IMG/VR virus record: IMGVR_UViG_3300023174_000347 | Span: 1 to 38,409 of that record | Direction: 5' to 3' (one strand) | Length of the DNA stretch: 38,409 nt | Origin: a virus | Shown here: positions 29,903-37,474 of the stretch, one piece after another | Position numbering within the stretch: the stretch's first letter is position 1 | Layout: the number at the start of each line of letters is the position of its first letter | Notes under the pieces: generated by a model | Database searches by the model: none | What the model saw: only the letters and a program-made list of their open reading frames with translations | Told to the model about the DNA's origin: nothing | Made by a program: the position numbers and the translations under genes

Positions 29903-30394
29903 TTAAATGACTGCCACATACATAGAATTTCGCTTTTCGTGGAAGTCAAGATATCTCAAGCCATCGTCCAGTTCTGATGGGGTGCAAATAAGGCTCATTT
30001 TCAATCCCCTCTGCCAAGCCCTTTTAGCGGTCTTTATAGTTGGGGTTTGTCCAGTAATCCTAGCAGTATAAACCTTTGTATCTAAAATGTTATTTTGAAT
30101 CTTGGTAAAGAGAGGGATGGTTTCAGAATAGAAAGCTTCAAAGATTGAGCAGTATTCAGCGTCAAAATCAGTTTGGCTAATTTTGGCCGCCGTGTCGGAG
30201 TAGTCGATTGTGACGGATACTTCATAAACTCCGGTATAGTTCCCAAGAAGCTGACCCCCTACCGATGCGGAGATTGTGGCCGATGGGAATAGCTTTGCCC
30301 CTACTCTATTAGTCTTATAAACATTCAGATTTGGAATGTTGGCTAGGAGATTTTCTAAAGCATCCTCCACATTAATTTGAACGCTATTATTCAT
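29903..30394 (-). CDS. Tail terminator-like protein, short paralogue
   Basis: This 163-residue protein aligns by eye along its whole length with residues 1-138 of the next gene: shared blocks are a GVYEVSVTIDYSDTAAKIS pattern, TDFDAEYCSIFEAFY, and VYTARITGQTP, then RAWQRGLKMSL. The position (between connector and tube) and size resemble tail terminators such as lambda gpU. It starts in a TAATG overlap. Confidence 0.55.
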   Translation of the reverse strand: MNNSVQINVEDALENLLANIPNLNVYKTNRVGAKLFPSATISASVGGQLLGNYTGVYEVSVTIDYSDTAAKISQTDFDAEYCSIFEAFYSETIPLFTKIQNNILDTKVYTARITGQTPTIKTAKRAWQRGLKMSLICTPSELDDGLRYLDFHEKRNSMYVAVI

Positions 30395-32211
30395 TAATAG
30401 ATTGCGTATTTAGAGTTCAGATATGCCTCTACTTGCTGGCGTTCTGGGGTTGTGAGAACTCGGTCGTAGACAATCATTTCTGCTATGCTTGATGCCCCGC
30501 CAATACTTGTGTTATATGTGCCAGTATTTGAATTAACGGAACCAGTGCCAACAGATGCTCCATTTAAGTATAGTGACGCAGAAGATCCGTTGAATGTTGT
30601 TCCAATTACATAATTTGTATTGTTATTTGCGTCTGAACTTGAAACTATGGTGTCGGAGGGGTCGTTTTCCGATGTTTGTATGTAGGGTGCATTAGTGCTG
30701 GCATATCCCCTGCCAAATTCAAAAAGACCAAATTCAGACTCTTGGCTCAAAAGAATTCCATCATCTGAAGAAGCAAAATGAGCCACAGTAATGATTGTTC
30801 CAACAAATTGAACGTTATCCCATATTGTAGGCACACTCATATTTATATATGAACCAAAAATAACAAATGACTTTCCACCAACCAGACTATAGGTGGGGAC
30901 CGTCTCGGATTGTTGAGCTGCATTCCTCCCATTCCCACTCTGATCTGCCCAGCCAGTTACATTATCTGTATTTACTGTTGAATTTGTAACGCTTCCGCTA
31001 ATCGAGCCAGTTGGTTTTGATGAAGCTGTGCTTGTTGGCGTACCTACTGATCTTGCAGATGTTCCTACTGACGCACTTGGGGCTGGGGAATCACCATTCT
31101 CTATTATCCAATCTCTCAAATCATTTGAGAAATACTCTGTTCCTCCAGTAAACCACCCGGAATCATAATATATTATTCTTCCACCAGATGCAGAAAAGGA
31201 GTTTAACCCATCTAAAGAATCTGATCTTGTGTAAATTCCATTTACAGATGTTGTGCCAGCATTAGTAAGAGTTACAGAGCTTTCATAGGAGGTTGGCGTC
31301 CACGAACCAGAGTAGCCGACTGGGGCTGTCGCTATTAGAATTTCAGATGCAGTATCTTTAAGTTGATCTGCGTCAATATAAAATCCTCCTCCAACTCTTG
31401 TAAAATAATTGCCATTACCGTTATATGTTCCGTTTGCACCAGAATATACTCCAGTAAATCCAGTAATTACAATTTGAGCAATATACGAAGAGGCAGTCCA
31501 ATTTACTCCATTTGAAGAGGCAAATGAATAATCTGGCTCGCCAGTTGAGGAAAGTAAAAATTCTTCAGTATCCCAATAAATTGATTTTCCAGTTGGCCCA
31601 GTAAGGCTATATGTATTTACTCTTTCATTCACATAATCCCAAGTTGGTACGCTATCCGCTGTGTATGTTCCAGCAAAACTTGGATTGCTTGTGCCAGATA
31701 TTACAATCGTAGAGGCGTAGTTGTAGGAGAACTTACTTACGCCAGCATCAGCCTTGAGCCATAATGATAATCCGGATATATTTAATGGAGAAAATATCTT
31801 TGTCGCTGTTGCCGTGATGTCTAAAGTCATAGCCCTTGACCAAGTTCTGTTTTGGCTGATTACCGCTGGACTATCCCCAGTCACCTTTGCTACATAAAAA
31901 GTCATATTGGAATGACTGGTTAGGTAGCTAGCAAGGTCTGGGTCACGATAAAGTTGCTCTAGGATGTCGTAAAACTTCGCATCAAAGTCGGCTCTTGCGG
32001 TTGTATCTGCCCTAGCAACATAAGTAATTGTGGTTGGTGTTTTGAATACACCAGAAAAAGGCACAAGCTCCTCTGACCCAATCTGTGCTTGAACCGTGAC
32101 ACTTGGCATCGTCCTAGCTGTGCCTCTTTCGCTCGTAAAGAAGTTCACTCCAGTAACACCAGAAACAACATTAAGGAGGGCGTTCTCAACCTCCCTCTCT
32201 ATTGAGGCCAT
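30394..32211 (-). CDS. Tail terminator-like protein fused to LamG-like lectin
   Basis: This 605-residue protein has a terminator-like N-terminal domain (residues 1-138; paralogue of 29903-30394), then a LamG/concanavalin-type domain split in two: the first strand NISGLSLWLKADAGV at 144-158 and the rest from WADQSGNGRNAAQ at 421 to SSIAEMIVYDRVLTTPERQQ near the end. About 260 residues sit between, with three diverged repeats (each ends in a GGxxIYWD-like strand; see 172-215, 250-282, 315-350). The lectin probably binds glycans at the neck of the virion. Such a fusion is unusual. Confidence 0.65.
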   Translation of the reverse strand: MASIEREVENALLNVVSGVTGVNFFTSERGTARTMPSVTVQAQIGSEELVPFSGVFKTPTTITYVARADTTARADFDAKFYDILEQLYRDPDLASYLTSHSNMTFYVAKVTGDSPAVISQNRTWSRAMTLDITATATKIFSPLNISGLSLWLKADAGVSKFSYNYASTIVISGTSNPSFAGTYTADSVPTWDYVNERVNTYSLTGPTGKSIYWDTEEFLLSSTGEPDYSFASSNGVNWTASSYIAQIVITGFTGVYSGANGTYNGNGNYFTRVGGGFYIDADQLKDTASEILIATAPVGYSGSWTPTSYESSVTLTNAGTTSVNGIYTRSDSLDGLNSFSASGGRIIYYDSGWFTGGTEYFSNDLRDWIIENGDSPAPSASVGTSARSVGTPTSTASSKPTGSISGSVTNSTVNTDNVTGWADQSGNGRNAAQQSETVPTYSLVGGKSFVIFGSYINMSVPTIWDNVQFVGTIITVAHFASSDDGILLSQESEFGLFEFGRGYASTNAPYIQTSENDPSDTIVSSSDANNNTNYVIGTTFNGSSASLYLNGASVGTGSVNSNTGTYNTSIGGASSIAEMIVYDRVLTTPERQQVEAYLNSKYAIY

Positions 32212-32528
32212 TAGGTTGTAATTTCCGCAAGTTCGATGGTGTAGGAAAGGCCATCTGTGCTTTGCGAAAATCCTCCGATCATACGCTCCACCCCGCTAAC
32301 TGTGCAAAGAGAGCCGATAACTGGGGCAGAGATTCCAGAGGCCAAAACAACAAGGCTTTGGGTGACTCTAAAAACCTCCCCGCCTATTTCAAGTTCACTA
32401 GCGGTTGTTAGGTCTGTGACTGATGCGGAAACTGCGGAAGAGGCAAGCCCGGTGACTGTTTGAAACATATCCGCAATCATAAATTGCAGATCAGTTGAGA
32501 AGTAAGAGGTTTGGATTGTCCCCGCCAT
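32211..32528 (-). CDS. Head-tail connector or stopper candidate
   Basis: This 105-residue protein starts MAGTIQTSYFSTDLQFMIAD at 32528. It has a beta-rich C-terminus (EIGGEVFRVTQSLVVLASGI, then LCTVSGVERMIGGFSQS) that fits the short beta-barrel head closure proteins. It lies just before the tail terminator-like genes. A TTG start at 32576 would add 16 residues and overlap the previous gene; neither start has a clear ribosome site. Confidence 0.5.
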   Translation of the reverse strand: MAGTIQTSYFSTDLQFMIADMFQTVTGLASSAVSASVTDLTTASELEIGGEVFRVTQSLVVLASGISAPVIGSLCTVSGVERMIGGFSQSTDGLSYTIELAEITT

Positions 32529-32544
32529 AAACTCATTGCTTGTG

Positions 32545-33162
32545 TCAATCCCAAATAGGTCTAATAGATTCGTCAAACTTGACCATTGTTTTTGCTCCTA
32601 CGCCTCCGTGTGGGTAGGTAGGCAGATATTCGTATCTCGTGACGCAACTCGGCCACTCAATTCTTCCTTTCCCTCTATCTGCTTTTGTCGTATCGACCGA
32701 TCTGTTGTTATCCTCAATGATGAATTGGCAGGGTAAACTTGAGCCACTAACATAGTTGACCGCTTCGTAAAAATGTCCTTCGTCCTCTGCTCCATCCCCA
32801 AGAAAGCACCAGACTTTAGCCTTGCTCTGTTCTTCCTTTAGGCGATAGGCCACCCCTGCGGCGATTGCACAAGTGCCAGCCAGAACGCTAGAGGTGTAGA
32901 AGTTCAAACCCCTATCAAAGACAAACATCGAGCGTCCCTCTCGAATCATCTGCTCTAGCTTTTGGGGGCTACCCCCGGCGAGGAGATAATGATAGTGAGA
33001 ACGATGCCCAGAGAATATCCAATCGCCTTTCTTTATGCCTTTGAATATCTCAATAAGCTGATCTTCATTCCCTCCGCATAGATGAATCAGATAGGGAAGT
33101 TTGCCTTGCTCAAAAACTGCCTTTATTCGTAGCTCAAAATCAATTAGCTCTTGTTTGTTCAT
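32545..33162 (-). CDS. TPP-enzyme PP half (E1-alpha / transketolase-N-like)
   Basis: This 205-residue protein has the thiamine-diphosphate motif CFLGDGAEDEGHFYEAVNYV with GDG at 122-124 and EDNN at 150-153 as the magnesium site, plus SGHRSHYHYLLAGGS (53-59), the histidine loop of E1-alpha. It resembles the E1-alpha subunit of 2-oxoacid dehydrogenases, but is shorter (usual about 330 or more). It overlaps the radical SAM gene by ATGA. It probably pairs with the 34247-34774 protein to make one active site. Confidence 0.8.
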   Translation of the reverse strand: MNKQELIDFELRIKAVFEQGKLPYLIHLCGGNEDQLIEIFKGIKKGDWIFSGHRSHYHYLLAGGSPQKLEQMIREGRSMFVFDRGLNFYTSSVLAGTCAIAAGVAYRLKEEQSKAKVWCFLGDGAEDEGHFYEAVNYVSGSSLPCQFIIEDNNRSVDTTKADRGKGRIEWPSCVTRYEYLPTYPHGGVGAKTMVKFDESIRPIWD

Positions 33163-34250
33163 ACAAAAGAATCGTAGCTGTCGGTGGTCAGCTTTTCGTA
33201 TAGCTCCACCTTGTTATGGTTTGCACACTCGTGATTACAGACTTTGCTTGGGTTAAATTCCTTATGCCATTTCCTTGCCTCTTCCGAGAACCAAGCATCG
33301 GAGAACTTTCTGTTCTGCATCCCTGCAACCAATCCATGTTCAGAATATGCGGTATTGTGGCAAGCGTAAATGTTTAGATCAGCCCCTACCACGCACACGG
33401 CTTGAGCGTATAGGCAACGATGAAAGGGGCGAACTGGTGATTTGCTAGGGCTGGTCAGATCGTAGGTTGTGTTAATGCTGAATGAATCGTCGCAGAAGTC
33501 TTGGCACTCGGCTAGTTGTTCTCTCACCCTTTGGGCAATAGGCTCGTGGTAGTTCTTGAATCCCTCGATATAAACTGGGCTAAATCGAATGTTGCCAACG
33601 CCAGAATCCTTTAGCCTTTTAGCAAATGGAACAATGCCCTCGTGGTTTTCCCTAGTGATAATGAAATTGATTCCCAAGTCACAAGTGCTTTCTTTGGTTG
33701 TGCTAAAGGTAGTTATGTTTTTGAGGATATTATCAAAAGATGCCTCGGGTACATTTCGGCTTTCACTCATCTGCTTTGCGCTCGTGTAATCCATTGAAAT
33801 CCTCACCCATTTTGCCTTGCCTAAAGCCACCGCCCTCTCGCCAGACAAGAGTTGGCCGTTGGTAATAATTGAGAGATCAAGGCCGCACTCGATTGTTCTA
33901 AACATTATTTGAGCGATGTCCTTGTGAAGTAGGGGCTCGCCGCCGCCTGAGAAAGTTACTGCCTTTGTTCCTATAAGGCCAAGGTCGGTCACAAGCTCAA
34001 GGGCTTTTCCCGTTGGCATAACATCCTTCTCGACCATCGTTTTATGCATCCCCGCCTGTAAATGTTTTTCCACCCTATCCTTCGGCCTAAGTGTTCCATC
34101 TGAATACACGCACCAGTAGCAAGCGTGATTACATTTGTTAATTGGTTTGATACGGACATAAATTGGCGGGGTAAGCACATCATCCTTGAAAGACAATATC
34201 TTTTCTGGATACGAGAAAATCTTATAGTCGCTATATTTGTTCTGTTTCAC
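33159..34250 (-). CDS. Radical SAM protein with SPASM-like C-terminus
   Basis: This 363-residue protein has CNHACYWC (Cys40, Cys44, Cys47), the CxxxCxxC cluster loop, followed by TFSGGGEPLLH (101-106), a GGEP loop that binds SAM. The C-terminal region has further cysteines (279, 286, 297, 338, 342) that can hold auxiliary Fe-S clusters, as in SPASM proteins. Substrate unknown; SPASM proteins modify peptides, sugars or alcohols. Encoded between the two TPP-enzyme halves. Confidence 0.85.
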   Translation of the reverse strand: MKQNKYSDYKIFSYPEKILSFKDDVLTPPIYVRIKPINKCNHACYWCVYSDGTLRPKDRVEKHLQAGMHKTMVEKDVMPTGKALELVTDLGLIGTKAVTFSGGGEPLLHKDIAQIMFRTIECGLDLSIITNGQLLSGERAVALGKAKWVRISMDYTSAKQMSESRNVPEASFDNILKNITTFSTTKESTCDLGINFIITRENHEGIVPFAKRLKDSGVGNIRFSPVYIEGFKNYHEPIAQRVREQLAECQDFCDDSFSINTTYDLTSPSKSPVRPFHRCLYAQAVCVVGADLNIYACHNTAYSEHGLVAGMQNRKFSDAWFSEEARKWHKEFNPSKVCNHECANHNKVELYEKLTTDSYDSFV

Positions 34251-34774
34251 ATTAAGTCCTTGTATTCAACAACCATAGTGCTTTCGCCTCGATCTAAACA
34301 AGCCTTGGCGTGGTCGTAGATAGGGGCGAACTCTGTTTCCCTAGTCACTTGCCGAACTGGAAATCCAACCATTCTCGCTATGGATTGAGAGAAGTCTTGG
34401 GTGTGGGTCGGGCCAGTAAAAAGGGGCTTGGCTCGGTTTCCTACTACAACTCGCAATATCATCGCAGGGGAAAATTCGCCCCGGCTAATTGCCTTTGCTT
34501 GTGAAAGATGATTCACAATGGCATCGAGGGCATTGAGAATAAAATCCATTCGCTCGATAAACACAACTGGTTTTAGACCAGCCAAAGATATTCCAATAGC
34601 CATCCCTACCATTAGATTCTCAGCTACCGGAGTTTCAATAAGTTGTTCCTCTTTGATTTCTTTTAGTGTGCCGAGTGCTTGTCCCCCTATCTTTACGCCA
34701 TAACCAACAAACCGAATCTTTGGGTCGTAAGCGAGCGACTGCATTGCGCTAGTGATTGCGTACTTGTAGCTCAT
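34247..34774 (-). CDS. TPP-enzyme Pyr half (E1-beta / transketolase-Pyr-like)
   Basis: This 175-residue protein is the pyrimidine-binding domain of a transketolase/E1-beta type enzyme: ETPVAENLMVGMAIGISLAG with the conserved Glu52 that activates thiamine, then ERMDFILNALDAIVNHLSQA and TGPTHTQDFS, like E1-beta. It ends after the Pyr domain, without the C-terminal transketolase domain. It overlaps both neighbours by ATGA. Confidence 0.8.
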   Translation of the reverse strand: MSYKYAITSAMQSLAYDPKIRFVGYGVKIGGQALGTLKEIKEEQLIETPVAENLMVGMAIGISLAGLKPVVFIERMDFILNALDAIVNHLSQAKAISRGEFSPAMILRVVVGNRAKPLFTGPTHTQDFSQSIARMVGFPVRQVTRETEFAPIYDHAKACLDRGESTMVVEYKDLM

Positions 34775-35502
34775 ACCAGTAGTTTAATAGCCTCCCCAAT
34801 ACTCCGAACCGTCTTTCCTCGTTTTGTCAGAATAACTTCCTCGGAATCTAGGCAAAGGATATGCAGGGCTTCTTGATTGTGGATGTTCAGACAAGGCCAG
34901 CTTACGCCAGTTGAGTTGCCAACGATTATCTTTGTCTTGGTAGATACTGCCCCAATCCAAGAAACATCTTTGCCTCTTGAATCATCACAGAGGCCAGTTG
35001 GCTTTGTAGAAAGAACAGAATTCCCCTTGCTTTGTAGCCATTTGATTAGTTCCACATACATCATTTCGTTGTGGCCACTAAATTGACCAGACAAACCCGG
35101 TGAGTTAATGACAACCACATCATAGGTAGGGGTGGGTTGGAGTAGGGCGGGGTAATCAAAAAGCAAATCTTCCCTTGATCTGATAGGCGAAAGAAAGCCC
35201 ATCTTGTGACTGAGCGACTTGAACCAATCGAGGTGAAACTTGGCAAAATCTAGTTTGTCTTGATGCCCATACCACTCTTGCCCTCTCCACGAATCAAGGC
35301 TATCGGCTGGTTGTCCTTCGGCCTCAATAAAAAGCCTATCCTCCAATCCTTCTCGAAGGGCAATAATCTCTTCGCCCTTGCAGAGTTGCGGGTTGAAGTA
35401 GTGGGTGATCTTGGCATTGGGATTCTCCGCTAACAATCTCCTTAGAAAGTTAAGCTGAACCAAATTATCCCCAAGGCGAAGATGGTTGTGGGTGTGAATC
35501 AT
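34771..35502 (-). CDS. Glycosyltransferase-like protein (GT-B, heptosyltransferase-like)
   Basis: This 243-residue protein begins MIHTHNHLRLGDNLVQLNFL, a start like ADP-heptose transferases (GT9). It has YDVVVINSPGLSGQFSGHNE and a C-terminal WIGAVSTKTKIIVGNSTGVS, VSWPCLNIH, the donor-binding end of GT-B enzymes. Probably transfers a sugar. The ATG overlaps the previous gene as ATGA. Confidence 0.6.
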   Translation of the reverse strand: MIHTHNHLRLGDNLVQLNFLRRLLAENPNAKITHYFNPQLCKGEEIIALREGLEDRLFIEAEGQPADSLDSWRGQEWYGHQDKLDFAKFHLDWFKSLSHKMGFLSPIRSREDLLFDYPALLQPTPTYDVVVINSPGLSGQFSGHNEMMYVELIKWLQSKGNSVLSTKPTGLCDDSRGKDVSWIGAVSTKTKIIVGNSTGVSWPCLNIHNQEALHILCLDSEEVILTKRGKTVRSIGEAIKLLV

Positions 35503-35750
35503 TTCTTCGAAACTAATTCTTTGAGGGCTTTTACGATCACATATTGAATAACTGCTTCCTTGTCGTGCTTTAACGCAATCATCCCGCACTCATACAAATC
35601 TTTCTCTGCTTTTTCGTCATAGGTAATATCAACCTTCACATACTTGGTGGGGTCGGGGCGAGACTTCCCGAATTTAATCATACCAAGCCCCTTGGTATCT
35701 TCCCCCTTTTTTGCTTTCCTACATCCAATGATTTGCTTTGCGTTTTTCAT
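35499..35750 (-). CDS. Small basic protein in the glycan island
   Basis: This 83-residue protein starts MKNAKQIIGCRKAKKGEDTK at 35750, with AAGG upstream. It contains GMIKFGKSRPDPTKYVKVDI and ends helical (AVIQYVIVKALKELVSKK). It overlaps the double-glycosyltransferase gene by 32 bases. No family is recognised. Confidence 0.55.
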   Translation of the reverse strand: MKNAKQIIGCRKAKKGEDTKGLGMIKFGKSRPDPTKYVKVDITYDEKAEKDLYECGMIALKHDKEAVIQYVIVKALKELVSKK

Positions 35751-37371
35751 AGATTGCCTTCCCCTTTTGGTAGTGTTCGGGTTTGTTGTGGTTTTTAAGT
35801 AGGTCATCGGGGTTGCCTCCGGTAAACATCGGATTCTCGTGTTTGAATTGGATATGTCTAGCCTCAACTATCACCCCATCCTCATAAGCTCGATCAGTCA
35901 CCTCGTTGTCTGAATATATGCCATCGCTAACTTGATACTCTGGGCAGAACATCTCCCCCTGTTTCTTGAGCCTAGATTGCGTCATAATAGCCATACAGAG
36001 GAGTTTGTCTGTGCGTAGGCCATCTGACACTGCCAATACTTTCTCCTCCGCTGTATCCCCCATAGCGGTCGAAATTAGGGCATCCCAATGGCGGGGTGGT
36101 GTCCAGTCATCGCTCATTTGAATGATGATATCCCCTTTGGCTAACTTTGCCCCTGCATTCCAAGCGTTGACGATGCCTCCGGGATTCACTCGGATTGCTT
36201 GGTGGGGGGTGTAGTCAACGGCCTCATCGTGATCTACCATAAACAACCATTCAACCTCTAGTGGCTTTTGGGCTAGGCAAAGCCATTGCCAGCGTCTTTG
36301 CCAAGCGATCTGTGGCCTCCCCTTGGTTGCGTGGATAATGCTGATCTTGGGGGCGGGTCGCATCTTCCTAATCTTTTCAGCTTCGCCAGTCTCGCCTACG
36401 CACACCGAGGCAGTCTCGTATAAATCCATCGCTTGCCAGTTGTAAATAGCTTCTACCAAATTCCAGTAGTGGGCTTTGGGACGATGCAAAGCCATACAAG
36501 CTCGAACCGCACCATAAGCCTTTATCCAATTCCCCTTACCCGACCAATGATTAGCGATATAGAAATAAGCCTCTCGGCGGTCTGGTTGCAGAGATATGGC
36601 TTGCCCAAGGTAAGAAAGCCTCTCATTTTCTGGAACAATCCTCCCCAAGTTGCAAAGTACATCATATCGAAGCGTGTCCTCTAGGTCTGGAAAAGACAAC
36701 GCCCGCATACTGGAATCAATGCAGTTTTCATTCTGACCAGATAGGAAATACTCTTGGGCTTGGTAGTAGAGTGAGTTGGCGGCTGGGGCAAGAGTGTCGG
36801 CCAAGATGTTAAAGTTCCTCTCTGCACTTTTGGACTTATAGCCGTGAGGTTTATGGATTCTGAAAATCTTATCTAGGCCAATCGTCTTGTTTGGCTCTTT
36901 GCAAACCAGCATTTCGTGAACTCGGTTCTTCCAACCACAAGTGCCTTTCTTTGAGATTTCTTCTCGAAGGGGAATAAGTCCGGCGTTGTCCACATTGTAT
37001 TTTAACGCCACAAGGTGAGCGTCTTTCTCAACGGCAAGGTCAATAGCCTCCTCGACAACCTTCGCCCCATCCTCGGACATCACATCGTCAGCATCGACCC
37101 ATAAACACCATTCATTTGAACACGCACCAAGAGCCGTGTTCCTTGCAGTTGCAAAATCGTCTATATGAGGCCAATCAGTTCTTTGATTCTGGTAGTGAAC
37201 GATTTTCGCACCCAGACCTTTGGCAATTTCTTCTGTTTTGTCTGGGACAAGATTCCCCCTAGCGATGCAGACAACAAGCTCCGCTGAAATGGGTTTGAAA
37301 CTTTCCAAACATCGGCCAATGTATTCTTCCTCATTGCCTGCAATTAAATAGGTGGAGATAGGATATTTCAA
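35719..37371 (-). CDS. Double GT2 glycosyltransferase with TPR-like middle
   Basis: This 550-residue protein has an N-terminal GT2 domain (STYLIAGNEEEYIGRCLESF, with the DxD site WVDADD at 91-96), a TPR-like helical middle (about 190-320), and a second GT2 domain (KISIIHATKGRPQIAW, then WLFMVDHDEAVDY with DHD at 380-382 and QMSDDWTPP at 418-426). Two GT2 domains in one protein are typical of enzymes that build repeating or branched glycans. It starts with TTG at 37371 without a visible ribosome site and is the first gene after the capsid terminator. Confidence 0.75.
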   Translation of the reverse strand: MKYPISTYLIAGNEEEYIGRCLESFKPISAELVVCIARGNLVPDKTEEIAKGLGAKIVHYQNQRTDWPHIDDFATARNTALGACSNEWCLWVDADDVMSEDGAKVVEEAIDLAVEKDAHLVALKYNVDNAGLIPLREEISKKGTCGWKNRVHEMLVCKEPNKTIGLDKIFRIHKPHGYKSKSAERNFNILADTLAPAANSLYYQAQEYFLSGQNENCIDSSMRALSFPDLEDTLRYDVLCNLGRIVPENERLSYLGQAISLQPDRREAYFYIANHWSGKGNWIKAYGAVRACMALHRPKAHYWNLVEAIYNWQAMDLYETASVCVGETGEAEKIRKMRPAPKISIIHATKGRPQIAWQRRWQWLCLAQKPLEVEWLFMVDHDEAVDYTPHQAIRVNPGGIVNAWNAGAKLAKGDIIIQMSDDWTPPRHWDALISTAMGDTAEEKVLAVSDGLRTDKLLCMAIMTQSRLKKQGEMFCPEYQVSDGIYSDNEVTDRAYEDGVIVEARHIQFKHENPMFTGGNPDDLLKNHNKPEHYQKGKAIYEKRKANHWM

Positions 37372-37410
37372 GGGGATTTCGGGGGTTAGGATTTTAGTTC
37401 ATAAGGATGT

Positions 37411-37448
37411 CAAAAAAGAAAAGGGGGGAGAGCTTTCGCCCTCCCCCC
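37411..37448 (-). terminator. Rho-independent terminator after the capsid gene
   Basis: The stem GGGGGGAGRGC (arms 37423-37433 and 37438-37448), with one mismatch and a GAAA loop when read on the minus strand, is followed by TTTTCTTTTTT. It should stop most transcription leaving the capsid gene, so the glycan island may need its own promoter or read-through. Confidence 0.85.
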
Positions 37449-37474
37449 ATTCCTATGAAACAACCAACAATTCT

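Noticed and set aside
37372-37416. TTGACA after the capsid terminator as promoter of the glycan island
   Set aside because: No convincing -10 at the right distance. A promoter is expected here but I cannot point to one.
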